Source: Acidithiobacillus sp. (GTDB taxonomy: Bacteria > Pseudomonadota > Gammaproteobacteria > Acidithiobacillales > Acidithiobacillaceae). Taken from it: a stretch of 64,000 bases of DNA. Below are positions 21,117 to 34,273 of this stretch, piece after piece. The DNA is taken from contig DAHXMJ010000019.1 of NCBI GenBank assembly GCA_027365525.1, positions 1 to 64,000 on the forward strand. The letters are read 5' to 3'. Each line of letters starts with the position of its first letter. The stretch's first letter is position 1. The notes under the pieces were generated by a model that had not been told where the DNA came from, made no database searches, and saw only the letters and a program-made list of their open reading frames with translations. The translations under genes were made by a program, and so were the position numbers.

Positions 21117-22454
21117 ATGGGCAGGGAAAGAGCATTGCAGGAAGGGGCAGCACTCTGGGGCGCCCTGAGTGTCCGGCTGGAGATGCTGGTTTCTTCCCAG
21201 CAGTTCAACACCTGGCTGCGCCCGCTGCGTGGCGATCTGCAGGGAGAAACGCTGAGGCTCCTTGCCCCGAACACCTTTGTCCGGGACTGGGTACAGGACC
21301 GGTTTCTGGATCTGCTGCAGGCCCAGCTCGCCGAGATGGTTCCAGGAATCATCCTGTCCCTGGATCTGGACGAACCGGCAGAAATTCTGGAGCCGAAAAA
21401 TGGAACCCAGCCGGCGATCCCGGAAAACCGCCATGGACACCGCCTGAACCCGTCTTTTTCTTTCCAGTCGTATGTCGAGGGAAAATCCAACCAGCTGGCC
21501 GTGGCCGCCGCACGCCAGGTAGCCGGGCATCTGGGGAAATCCTATAACCCCCTCTATATCTACGGTGGAGTCGGCCTCGGAAAAACCCATCTCATGCAGG
21601 CGGTAGGCAACGACATACTTCGGCGCGATCCCCGGGCCAAGGTGCTCTATATCAGTTCCGAAGGGTTCATCATGGACATGGTGCGGTCGCTCCAGCACAA
21701 CACCATCAACGATTTCAAGCAGCGGTACCGGAAGCTGGATACCCTTCTCATAGATGACATCCAGTTCTTCGCCGGGAAAGACCGGACCCAGGAAGAATTT
21801 TTCCATACCTTCAATGCGCTTTTTGATGGTGGGAGCCAGATTATCATTACCTGTGACCGCTACCCGAAAGAGGTTGAAGGGCTGGAAGAGCGGCTGCAGT
21901 CCAGATTCGGCTGGGGGCTTACTGTGGCCATCCAGCCCCATGATCTGGAAACGCGCATGGCGATTGTCCTGTGCAAGGCCGAAGAGCTTGGCATAAATCT
22001 CCCGGAAGAGGTCGCCTTTTTTATTGCCGAGAAAATCCGTTCGCATGTCCGGGAACTGGAGGGGGCACTCCGGCGCGTCATTGCCCACGCCAATTTTGCG
22101 CTAAAGGCCTATACGGTCGAAACAGCGCGGGAAGCCCTGAGAGATCTCATTGACGTCCAGAAACGTCTGGTCAGTCTGGAAAACATCCAGAAGGTGGTCG
22201 CCGAGTACTACCATATGCGGACTTCGGAAATGCAGTCCAAGCGGCGCAACCGCAACGTGGCGAGACCCCGCCAGATTGCCATGTGCCTTACCAAGGAACT
22301 CACCCAGCACAGTCTTCCCGAGATTGGGGAAGCTTTTGGTGGCCGCGACCATACGACCGTACTGCACGCCTGCCGCCAAGTAGAAAAACTCCGGCTCGAA
22401 GACCGGCAGATCAGCGAGGACTATACCAATCTGCTAAGGATTCTTGGCGGATGA
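21117..22454 (+). CDS. dnaA: Chromosomal replication initiator DnaA
   Basis: NPLYIYGGVGLGKTHLMQAVGN, LLIDDIQFFAGKDRTQEEFFHTFNALFDGGSQIIITCDRYPKEVEGLEERLQSRFGWGL, C-terminal HTTVLHACRQVEKL. Confidence 0.98.
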   Translation: MGRERALQEGAALWGALSVRLEMLVSSQQFNTWLRPLRGDLQGETLRLLAPNTFVRDWVQDRFLDLLQAQLAEMVPGIILSLDLDEPAEILEPKNGTQPAIPENRHGHRLNPSFSFQSYVEGKSNQLAVAAARQVAGHLGKSYNPLYIYGGVGLGKTHLMQAVGNDILRRDPRAKVLYISSEGFIMDMVRSLQHNTINDFKQRYRKLDTLLIDDIQFFAGKDRTQEEFFHTFNALFDGGSQIIITCDRYPKEVEGLEERLQSRFGWGLTVAIQPHDLETRMAIVLCKAEELGINLPEEVAFFIAEKIRSHVRELEGALRRVIAHANFALKAYTVETAREALRDLIDVQKRLVSLENIQKVVAEYYHMRTSEMQSKRRNRNVARPRQIAMCLTKELTQHSLPEIGEAFGGRDHTTVLHACRQVEKLRLEDRQISEDYTNLLRILGG

Positions 22455-22470
22455 CTGGAACTGGAATGCT

Positions 22471-22680
22471 GTGGATAACTGGCTGCAAAACTCTGCCAGA
22501 ATCCTGTGGAAAAAAAGCCGTGGCAAATCCATCCCGATCCATACGCACTTATCCACAGCTTTTCCGCGCTTTTCCATGGCTTTTTTCTTCTGAAAAAAAC
22601 GTGGGTTATTCTGGTTATACACAGGAAAATTCCGCCTTAATAAAAAGAAAAAGAAAAAGAAAATTTAATTATTTATAGAG
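22471..22680. other. Candidate oriC in the dnaA-dnaN intergenic region
   Basis: Exact DnaA boxes TGTGGATAA (22471-22479) and TTATCCACA (22550-22558), relaxed boxes TGTGGAAAA (22506-22514) and TTATACACA (22615-22623), AT-rich tract ttaataaaaagaaaaagaaaaagaaaatttaattatttata (about 22636-22677). Confidence 0.7.
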
Positions 22681-22695
22681 ATCGGGAGAAAAGGC

Positions 22696-23793
22696 ATGAA
22701 AATACATCTCGAACGGGAAAGAATCCTTCCCATACTGTCTGCCATGGCCAGCATTGCCAACCGCCGTCCCATACAGCCGATTCTTTCCCATGTTCTGCTG
22801 GAAAGCAGGGAAGGAAAAATCCGGTTTCTGGCAACCGACCTTGAAGTCCAGCTTGCAGCACAGATGGAAACACCCATAGACACGCCGGGAAAAACCACCG
22901 TTCCAGCCAGAAAGCTCTTTGAGATTTTTCGGACGCTCCCTGAAAATGTCCAGATTGAGCTGAAGCAGGAAGGTGAGCACCTCCGGATCCGGTCCGGGAA
23001 CGCCCGATTCAGCCTGCATACCCTTCCAGCAGAACAGTTTCCCGGGCTGCAGCCGGGGGAAACCAGGCTGCAGGGACACTGTGAAGCGGAATCCTTTCAC
23101 ACTGCACTGTCGGTTGCTTCCATTTCCATGGCCCAAAATGACGCCCGGTTTTTTCTCAACGGCGTACTTGTGGAAATCACTGGGCAGCAGATGCGTCTGG
23201 TAGCCACAGACGGACACCGTCTTTCCCTGATGCATATTCCCTTTGTCCAGGAAGGTGCCCATGGCAGCTATCAGGGAATCCTGCCCAGAAAGGCCGTTCT
23301 TGAACTGCTGCGCCTCGTAGCCAGCGGCAATCTCTCCCTGTGTTTCAGTGACACCAGCTTTGTCCTGGAAACTGCCGACCAGCAGTTTTCCTGCAAACTG
23401 GTGGATGCCAAATATCCGGACTACCGCAGGGTGATTCCCGTAGGCCATCCGTCCAAGGCACACGTTCAGCGGATGGGGTTCAAAAACGCCCTCCAGCAGA
23501 TTGATATCGTCTCCAGCGACAAAAACCCCGCGGCGATCCTGGTGTTCCAGGATGGTGAAATTACGCTTCGCAGCCGGAACGAGGAGCAGGAAGAAGCAGA
23601 AATCCAGATTCCGGCCGAATTCCATGGGGAAAAGGTTGAAATAGCCTTCAACACCCGCTATCTCATGGACAGTGCCCAGATTCTGGAAGATGAGGATATC
23701 CAGGTCAGCATCAAGGATGGCAGCAGCAGTGCCATGTTTACTGGTCCCGAAAGCGACAATCCCCTCTACATCGTCATGCCCATACGGCTCTAA
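22696..23793 (+). CDS. dnaN: DNA polymerase III beta clamp
   Basis: MKIHLERERILPILSAMASIANRRPIQPILSHVLLE; MRLVATDGHRLSL; C-terminal YIVMPIRL. Confidence 0.98.
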   Translation: MKIHLERERILPILSAMASIANRRPIQPILSHVLLESREGKIRFLATDLEVQLAAQMETPIDTPGKTTVPARKLFEIFRTLPENVQIELKQEGEHLRIRSGNARFSLHTLPAEQFPGLQPGETRLQGHCEAESFHTALSVASISMAQNDARFFLNGVLVEITGQQMRLVATDGHRLSLMHIPFVQEGAHGSYQGILPRKAVLELLRLVASGNLSLCFSDTSFVLETADQQFSCKLVDAKYPDYRRVIPVGHPSKAHVQRMGFKNALQQIDIVSSDKNPAAILVFQDGEITLRSRNEEQEEAEIQIPAEFHGEKVEIAFNTRYLMDSAQILEDEDIQVSIKDGSSSAMFTGPESDNPLYIVMPIRL

Positions 23794-23796
23794 CAG

Positions 23797-27260
<3,464 letters not shown>

Positions 27261-27307
27261 TGCTGGCAGAACACACAATACCTGGTATTTTCTGGTGGGA
27301 GTAGGAA

Positions 27308-30300
27308 GTGCTGAAGCTGAACGACCTGGAATTTAGGGAATTTCTGGATCCTGCCCGTCTGGAAAGAGTGGATGGGGAATTCCTCCGGATGCTGTCCGGG
27401 CAGGCCCCGGAGCTTGCCCGGGAACTGGCGGATTACCGTAGCGGGAAAAGCCATCAAAAAGGCCAGGAAAACAGCGCCCTTCTTCTCTCCCTCGCCCCCC
27501 ACCTGGAAGTGTTTCTGGGCCAGTTTTTTGAAATTGAAAAAGAAAACCTGGAACTTCAGAAACGGATCCGTGACCAGGATATAGTTCTGGAGTTCAAAAA
27601 GCATTTTGTGCTCCGTCGTGCCCGGCGTTACCGGGGCGAATTTCCCAGAAAATTCGCCGAGCTCAGCCAGTGGCTGGACGGTGAAATCGCGGCAAAAGCC
27701 TTCCCTGGGGAGGACCGGGAATGGGCCATAGCCCGCCTAGCGGAAATGTGGCTGGCCGATGAGGCGGAAAACGCTCCAGAAATCCTCGCCCTGACACAGT
27801 GGTGTGCCCTTTCGCTTTGCGATCCGGAGGGGCAGGAGGCAGTGAAAGGCTGGACCAGCTTCCGGATACCCCAGCGGGTAGACCATGAAAATCTGGTCCC
27901 CCTCCACCGCCAGGACAGTTTTCCCGGCCGCCCCTACATGGCTGGGCCGGACGGGCTGAGACGTCGCGACGCCTTCCATCTTACCGATCTTCGCATGGAC
28001 CTGAGGGAGGTCCAGGGCGAAGTGCACTACTGCCTTTACTGCCATGACCACGATGGTGACTTCTGTTCCCGGGGTTTTCCCGAAAAGAAGGGAGTTCCCG
28101 AACTCGGCTACAAGGTAGATCCTCTTGGGGTCACCCTTACCGGCTGTCCCCTCGAGGAAAAAATCTCCGAAATGCAGCTCCTGCGCCGTGACGGCTTCAG
28201 CATTGCGGCACTTGCCATAATCATGGTGGACAATCCCATGGTCCCCGCAACCGGACACAGGATCTGCAACGACTGCATGAAGGGCTGCGTTTACCAGAAA
28301 CAGGATCCGGTCAATATCCCCCAAGTGGAAACCCGGATTCTCAGTGACGTCCTTTCCCTCCCTTACGGGGTGGAAATCTACGATCTTCTAGCCCGATGGA
28401 ATCCCCTGCGTCGCGAGCAGTATCTGGCAAAATCCTACAATGGGCGGAATGTGCTGGTTGCCGGCATGGGGCCAGCGGGCTTCACCATGGCCCACCATCT
28501 GCTGCAGGAAGGCTGTGCGGTCGTCGGGATCGACGGCCTCAAGATCGAACCCCTGCCCTCCTCCTGGCTTGACGGACCCGTCCGGTCCTGGAGCGCGCTC
28601 CAGGAAGATCTCGACGAGAGAATCCTGCTGGGGTTTGGCGGCGTGGCTGAATATGGCATTACCGTCCGTTGGGACAAGAACTTTCTCAAGCTGATCTACC
28701 TCAGTCTGGCCCGGAGGCCCATGTTCCAGATTTTTGGGGGGGTCCGTCTTGGCGGAACGGTCACCTTGGAAGATGCCTGGAAACTGGGCTTTGACCACGT
28801 CTGCATTGCTACAGGAGCCGGACTGCCGCGGGTGCTGTCCCTCCCCGGCAGTCTCGCGCGCGGAATGCGCCAGGCAAGCGATTTTCTCATGGCCCTTCAG
28901 CTTACCGGGGCAGGAAAACAGACCAGCCTCGCCAATCTCCAGGTGCGCCTGCCAGCCGTAGTGATCGGAGGCGGACTTACAGCGGTAGACACAGCCACCG
29001 AGGTCCAGGCTTACTATATCCGCCAGGTCGAAAAAACCCTGGAACGCCATGAGACTCTGGAGCGGGAACTGGGACCCGAAAGGATGCGGGCGGGCCTGCC
29101 CACAGAAGATCTAGGCATCCTGGAGGAATTCCTGGTACACGGCCAGGCGGTACGGGAGGAACGGAAACGTGCAGGAGCTGCCGGAGAGGCACCCAATTTT
29201 GTTCCCCTGCTGCAAGCATGGGGTGGAGTCACGCTGGCTTACCGCAAGGGAATGCAGCAGTCTCCAGCCTATACGCGCAACCATGAGGAAGTTGTCAAGG
29301 CCATGGAGGAAGGGCTCTTCTATCTGGAAGGGGCGGATCCTCTTCGTGCCGAAACAGATTCCTATGGCCATGTGGAACGGATGGTATTCCGGCGCATGGA
29401 AGAGGTGGAAGGCCGCTGGAGACCGGGAAGCGAGGAAATTTCCCTTCCGGCACGCAGTGTTTTTGTAGCCGCTGGTACGGTGCCCAATACCATTTATGAG
29501 AGGGAATATCCTGGAACATTCCGCCTGGATGGAGACCATTTTCAGCCCTATCTGGACCACGACACCGGACCTCTCCAGGCAGTGCAGGTCGCAGAGCACT
29601 GCAAGGCGCCGGAAACGGGTCCCTTTACTTCCTACCAGGATTCGGCGGGTCACCGGGTCAGCTTCATTGGGGATACCCATCCGGTCTATCATGGCAGCGT
29701 AGTGAAAGCGGTTGCGTCCGCGAAGAGGAGCTATCCGGATGTCCTGAAAAGTCTGGCGCACCTTCCACACCCGCAGACTTCCAGTCTCCAGAATTTCCAG
29801 AAGAATCTGGACGACAGCCTCAGTGCCAGGGTCCTGCGGATCAACCGGAGCAATCCGGCGATCTGCGAAATCTGGGTGAAGGCACCTGCAGCCGCAAGGA
29901 ATTTCCGCCCCGGGCAGTTTTTCCGGCTGCAGAGTTTTGAGTCCTCCAGCCCTGTAGTGTCCGGTACCCGCCTCCAGATCCCCGTCCTTACCGTAAGTGG
30001 TGCCGGAGTGGAAGAAGATGCCATCCGCCTCATGGTTCTGCAGTGGGGAACGGCGCCCAGGCTCGTGGGGCGCCTCAGGGAAGGCGATCCGGTTCTGCTC
30101 ATGGGGCCGACAGGAGCGCCAACGGACATTCCCCAGGGAAAAAATCTTCTGGTGGTGGCTGGAAGGTGGGGAGCGGCGGTTATGCTGGATATTGGTCCTG
30201 CCCTCCGTGCGGCCGGAAACCGTGTTCTTTATGTGGCAGCGTTTACCGAGGCGGCTGAACTGGACAACCAGAACGAACTCGAAGCTGCCGCAGACCAGAT

Positions 30301-30790
30301 TGTCTGGTGCACATCCAGGGGACCAAAAATCACGGCGAGACGCCCACAGGACCTCAGCGTGGAAGCCTCCGACATGGTGCAGCTTCTTGAGGATTATGGA
30401 AACGGCCGTCTTCCCGGACATCCTGCGGATGGTCTTCCACTCTCGTCGGTAAACCGGCTCATGGTCATGGGATCCACCGGACTCCTCAGGGGTTTCCAGA
30501 CGGCTCTCCGCGGTGGGCTGGCCGAACTTTTCCCCGAGGATATTGAAGCGGTAGCTACGGTTGGGAGTCCCATGCAGTGCATGCTGAAAGGCGTGTGCGC
30601 CCAGTGCCTCCAGTGGCAGATAGATCCCGAAACGGGTGAGCGCACCCGCGCGGTATTTACCTGTGCAGGTCAGGACCAGCCACTGGCCTGGGTAGATTTG
30701 GACAATCTGGCCGCACGCCAGGGTCAAAACCGCCTGCTGGAGAGGATTTCCAGCCAGTGGCTGGATTATGTGCTGCGGCAGACAGGATAG
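27308..30790 (+). CDS. 1160-aa multidomain FAD/Fe-S oxidoreductase (GltD-like core plus PyrK/ferredoxin-reductase-like C-terminal module)
   Basis: N-terminal Cys motifs CLYCHDHDGDFC, GCPLEEKI, CNDCMKGCVYQKQDP; FAD/NAD Rossmann VLVAGMGPAGFTMAHHLLQEG and VIGGGLTAVDTATEV; C-terminal SPMQCMLKGVCAQCLQW (PyrK-like [2Fe-2S] motif). Confidence 0.8.
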   Translation: MLKLNDLEFREFLDPARLERVDGEFLRMLSGQAPELARELADYRSGKSHQKGQENSALLLSLAPHLEVFLGQFFEIEKENLELQKRIRDQDIVLEFKKHFVLRRARRYRGEFPRKFAELSQWLDGEIAAKAFPGEDREWAIARLAEMWLADEAENAPEILALTQWCALSLCDPEGQEAVKGWTSFRIPQRVDHENLVPLHRQDSFPGRPYMAGPDGLRRRDAFHLTDLRMDLREVQGEVHYCLYCHDHDGDFCSRGFPEKKGVPELGYKVDPLGVTLTGCPLEEKISEMQLLRRDGFSIAALAIIMVDNPMVPATGHRICNDCMKGCVYQKQDPVNIPQVETRILSDVLSLPYGVEIYDLLARWNPLRREQYLAKSYNGRNVLVAGMGPAGFTMAHHLLQEGCAVVGIDGLKIEPLPSSWLDGPVRSWSALQEDLDERILLGFGGVAEYGITVRWDKNFLKLIYLSLARRPMFQIFGGVRLGGTVTLEDAWKLGFDHVCIATGAGLPRVLSLPGSLARGMRQASDFLMALQLTGAGKQTSLANLQVRLPAVVIGGGLTAVDTATEVQAYYIRQVEKTLERHETLERELGPERMRAGLPTEDLGILEEFLVHGQAVREERKRAGAAGEAPNFVPLLQAWGGVTLAYRKGMQQSPAYTRNHEEVVKAMEEGLFYLEGADPLRAETDSYGHVERMVFRRMEEVEGRWRPGSEEISLPARSVFVAAGTVPNTIYEREYPGTFRLDGDHFQPYLDHDTGPLQAVQVAEHCKAPETGPFTSYQDSAGHRVSFIGDTHPVYHGSVVKAVASAKRSYPDVLKSLAHLPHPQTSSLQNFQKNLDDSLSARVLRINRSNPAICEIWVKAPAAARNFRPGQFFRLQSFESSSPVVSGTRLQIPVLTVSGAGVEEDAIRLMVLQWGTAPRLVGRLREGDPVLLMGPTGAPTDIPQGKNLLVVAGRWGAAVMLDIGPALRAAGNRVLYVAAFTEAAELDNQNELEAAADQIVWCTSRGPKITARRPQDLSVEASDMVQLLEDYGNGRLPGHPADGLPLSSVNRLMVMGSTGLLRGFQTALRGGLAELFPEDIEAVATVGSPMQCMLKGVCAQCLQWQIDPETGERTRAVFTCAGQDQPLAWVDLDNLAARQGQNRLLERISSQWLDYVLRQTG

Positions 30791-30858
30791 CCAGGGTAAA
30801 GAAACGGGGCTGATTTTCCGCAGCCTGTCCCTGATGATGGTGCCAGAAGGTCCTCTGA

Positions 30859-32370
30859 TTACATCAGGATAATGTCGTACTGTTCCTGGGTATAGGTGGG
30901 CTCTCCCTGAACCTTGATGGGGCGGCCTATGAACTCTTCGAGTGCCGCAAGACTGGTGCTTTCCTCGTCAAGAAGCTTTTCGCCCACCTGTGGAGAGGCC
31001 AGAACAATAAAACGCTCGGCAGGATATGCCCGGGTTTCGCGCACAATTTCCCGCAGGATTTCATAGCAGATGGTTTCAGCGGTCTTCATGAAGCCCCGTC
31101 CCTGGCAGTAGGGGCAGGGCTCGCAGAGGATCTGCCGGAGGCTTTCCCTGGTACGTTTTCTGGTCATCTCCACCAGTCCCAGAGCAGAAATCTGGGTAAT
31201 GGTGCAGCGGGTGTGGTCGCTCTGGAGGGCCTTTTCCAGGGCGCGCTGAACCCTTCGTTTATGTTCTTCATCTTCCATATCGATAAAATCGATAATGATC
31301 ATGCCACCGATATTGCGGAGGCGAAGCTGGCGGGCGATGGCCGCTGCAGCTTCAAGATTGGTCTTCAGGATGGTTTCTTCCTGGTTGCGGCGACCGACAA
31401 AAGCGCCGGTATTCACGTCGATGGTCGTCAGGGCTTCCGTCTGGTCGATGACAAGATATGCCCCGGATTTCAGGGTGACGCGACTCTGCAATGCCCGTTC
31501 AATTTCATCCTCGACATTGTAAAGGTCAAAAAGGGGACGGTCACCGGCGTAGTGTTCAATCCTGTCCGCCACTTCCGGAATCACTTCGGAGCAGAACTGC
31601 CGTGCCGCCTCAAAAGTCTCTCTGGAATCAATCCGTACGCGCTGGATATCACCAGACATGACGTCCCGCATCACACGGAGGGCGAGGTTCAGGTCTTCGT
31701 GGATGACCTGGGGTGCCCTGCCCTGCTGCAGCTGCTCGCGTACGCTCTGCCATAGCCGCCGCAGAAATTCCAGATCGCTGCGAAAATCGGTCTCTTCCAC
31801 GCCTTCTGCCAGCGTCCGGATGATGAAGCCTCCGGTTTCCTCGGGAGGAAGCAGAACCTTGAGGATATCCTTCAGACGGCTGCGTTCTTCCGGGATTTCG
31901 ATGCGGCTGGATACACCAATCCTTGGAACAAAAGGCATGTAAACCAGATAGCGGCCAGGGAGGGTAATGCGTGTAGACAGCCGCGCTCCCTTGCTGCCTA
32001 CCGGATCCTTGATGACCTGTACGAGAACCTCCTGCCCTTCGCGCAGCAGGCTGGAAACATTCCGCGTTTCATGCTGGTCGACAGGACGCGCCTCTACATC
32101 CGTTTCGCCATCATTGATGGGCAGTTCATCCGTGTCTTCTTCCTGAATGTCTGCGGCATGCAGAAAGGCGGTCCTCTCCAGGCCGATGTCGACAAAGGCA
32201 GCCTGCATTCCCGGCAGAACCCTGCGCACAATACCCTTGTAGATATTTCCTACCAGCCCGCGATGGGTGCTGCGCTCAACCTGCAGTTCCTGGAGGACAC
32301 CATTGTCGACCAGTGCAACGCGAATTTCCTGCGGGGTTACATTTATCAGCAGTTCTTCACTCATGGGCAT
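30859..32370 (-). CDS. rng: Ribonuclease G/E family endoribonuclease
   Basis: ELLINVTPQEIRVALVDNGVLQELQVERSTHRGLVGNIYKGIVRRVLPGMQAAFVDIGLERTAFLHAADI; TTIDVNTGAFVG; GGMIIIDFIDME; CPYCQGRG. Confidence 0.96.
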   Translation of the reverse strand: MPMSEELLINVTPQEIRVALVDNGVLQELQVERSTHRGLVGNIYKGIVRRVLPGMQAAFVDIGLERTAFLHAADIQEEDTDELPINDGETDVEARPVDQHETRNVSSLLREGQEVLVQVIKDPVGSKGARLSTRITLPGRYLVYMPFVPRIGVSSRIEIPEERSRLKDILKVLLPPEETGGFIIRTLAEGVEETDFRSDLEFLRRLWQSVREQLQQGRAPQVIHEDLNLALRVMRDVMSGDIQRVRIDSRETFEAARQFCSEVIPEVADRIEHYAGDRPLFDLYNVEDEIERALQSRVTLKSGAYLVIDQTEALTTIDVNTGAFVGRRNQEETILKTNLEAAAAIARQLRLRNIGGMIIIDFIDMEDEEHKRRVQRALEKALQSDHTRCTITQISALGLVEMTRKRTRESLRQILCEPCPYCQGRGFMKTAETICYEILREIVRETRAYPAERFIVLASPQVGEKLLDEESTSLAALEEFIGRPIKVQGEPTYTQEQYDIILM

Positions 32371-32953
32371 CCTGCAAAAAAAGTGGAGGAAGTCCGGCAG
32401 CTTCCAGCAGTCCGGCCGTTTCTGCCAGGGGCAGACCCATTACGCCACTGTAGGAGCCGCGGAGACCGTGGATAAATGCCGCCCCGAGACCCTGGATGGC
32501 ATAGCCGCCAGCCTTGTCCAGGGGCTCGCCTGTTTCCCAGTAGGCGCGGACCTCTTTGGGGGACAGGGGTCTCATGAAAACGGCATTTCTGGAAAGACGC
32601 ACGCGCAGCCTGCCGGATGTGGGCTGAAGTACGGCCACGGCGGTGAGCACCTGGTGCCAGCGTCCACCGAGAGCCTGATAAAAGGCTTCTGCGGAATCCA
32701 GGTCCACAGCTTTTCCAAAAATTTTTCCTTCTACCGTAACGATGGTATCCGCGCCGAGGACAGTAGCCTTTGGGTGCTGCTGTCCTACAGCCCGGGCTTT
32801 CTCGCCGGCAAGGCGGCGGACCAGGACGGAAGGTGACTCTCCGGGAAGAGGAGTTTCGTCCACATGGGGTATGCACACGGTCGGCGCATAGCCCAGCTGG
32901 CGGAGAAGTTCCAGACGGCGGGGAGAAGCGGAGGCCAGAATCAGGTCAGACAA
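32357..32953 (-). CDS. maf: Maf/HAM1-like nucleoside triphosphate pyrophosphatase
   Basis: LILASASPRRLELLRQLGYAPTVCIPHVDETPLPGESP; VLGADTIVTVEGKIFGKAVD. Confidence 0.95.
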   Translation of the reverse strand: MSDLILASASPRRLELLRQLGYAPTVCIPHVDETPLPGESPSVLVRRLAGEKARAVGQQHPKATVLGADTIVTVEGKIFGKAVDLDSAEAFYQALGGRWHQVLTAVAVLQPTSGRLRVRLSRNAVFMRPLSPKEVRAYWETGEPLDKAGGYAIQGLGAAFIHGLRGSYSGVMGLPLAETAGLLEAAGLPPLFLQDAHE

Positions 32954-32967
32954 GAGAATCCCGTCCT

Positions 32968-33831
32968 TCAGGGGTTTTCCGGTGCATTCACAAGAAACAG
33001 TTCTGCGGTACCGTCTGGCAGGCCGGAGCCGGTAGCCAGCGCCAGCCGCTGGTCCGGAATACCATTTTTCCTCAGGGTACGCAGGATGCGTTCTGCGCGC
33101 TGTGTGGCAAGGTTTGTCCCTCCAGGATTGGGTGCTACCCGTACCAGAATTTCGCTGGTTTCAACCCGCTGAAGGGCAGAGGCTACTTTCCGGAGCTGCT
33201 CAAGCCCTCTGGTGCTCAGGACATGGCTGCTCTGGAACAGGGTACTGACGGGCATCTGCAGATGGATACCATTCCTGCCGGACTGGACACTGCCATAGGC
33301 GGAAAGGGTACGAACAGGAGAGGAAACGCTTCCACCGCTGACCGGGGTTTTCATCTGTGCCAGGGCACCCTCTTCCTGCTTGAGGGCCTGCTCCTGCTGC
33401 TGGATTTTCTGCTCAAGGTGCTGCGTCTGTGCGCCAGACATGGTTTTCTGGGCCAGTTTCTGGCGCAGGGCGGAGTACTGTGCTTCAAGCACCTGGTACT
33501 CACGGTTGAGCTTTGCCATCTGATTTTTCAGGAGGATAGCATCCCGGGACTGCGTGGCCGTCTGCCGGTATAGCTGTACCCCCTGCAGCCGTGCTTCCAG
33601 AATGGCAAGGTCAACCCGGAAAAGGTTCGGGTAAATCTGGTCGGCGGTCAGCATGTGCAGGGTTTCCTGCAGATTCTGGATTTGCATGGGGGTCAGGCCA
33701 CCCCGCATCTCCTGCACCTGTACAATGGCCGTGGCTTCCTGAAGCTGGCGGGTAGTGGCCGGATTGCCCTGGGCCAGAAAGGGGAACCCCAGCAAAAAAA
33801 GTCCCGGAAAATAGCGGAATCGGCGATTCAT
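32968..33831 (-). CDS. OmpA-like C-terminal domain envelope protein with signal peptide and coiled coil
   Basis: Signal MNRRFRYFPGLFLLGFPFLAQG, coiled coil, OmpA-like QVETSEILVRVAPNPGGTNLATQRAERILRTLRKNGIPDQRLALATGSG. Confidence 0.75.
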   Translation of the reverse strand: MNRRFRYFPGLFLLGFPFLAQGNPATTRQLQEATAIVQVQEMRGGLTPMQIQNLQETLHMLTADQIYPNLFRVDLAILEARLQGVQLYRQTATQSRDAILLKNQMAKLNREYQVLEAQYSALRQKLAQKTMSGAQTQHLEQKIQQQEQALKQEEGALAQMKTPVSGGSVSSPVRTLSAYGSVQSGRNGIHLQMPVSTLFQSSHVLSTRGLEQLRKVASALQRVETSEILVRVAPNPGGTNLATQRAERILRTLRKNGIPDQRLALATGSGLPDGTAELFLVNAPENP

Positions 33832-34268
33832 TGAGCGGTTTCTCCCAACTGCTGGCGGGTCTGGGCAATTTTCTGGCGGAGCGAGCCAATACGGATCTGG
33901 GTTTCCCGAATCTGCTCCCGCAGCCTGGCATTTCCAGAGTGGTCCGAGCTGCTGTCTATCCGGTTCTGGATATTGTCAAGATACAGGCGCGCGAGGAGAA
34001 TTTCCCGCACTGCCATGGGATAGTTCCTCTGGTTCTGCTCTCTCTGCGCCGTTTCCAGCGCATGGCGAACCGGTGCCAGTTCTGCCTGCGACACCTGGGG
34101 AGAAAGGGAAAGAATACGGAGGCGTCCCTCCTGCACGGCCAGCGTACGGCCGGCCTGCTGGGAAAGGGAGGGTGCGGGGGCCATCCGGGCGCAGGCGCCC
34201 AGTCCCAGAACCAGACCCAAAGCCAGAAGCAGATGCTGCAGGCGTTTGTCCAGGAAGATTTTTTTCAC
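33828..34268 (-). CDS. DUF4398-like lipoprotein
   Basis: Lipobox LGLGACARMAP; ELAPVRHALETAQREQNQRNYPMAVREILLARLYLDNIQ; overlaps the OmpA-like gene by 4 nt. Confidence 0.7.
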   Translation of the reverse strand: MKKIFLDKRLQHLLLALGLVLGLGACARMAPAPSLSQQAGRTLAVQEGRLRILSLSPQVSQAELAPVRHALETAQREQNQRNYPMAVREILLARLYLDNIQNRIDSSSDHSGNARLREQIRETQIRIGSLRQKIAQTRQQLGETAQ

Positions 34269-34273
34269 GGTAT

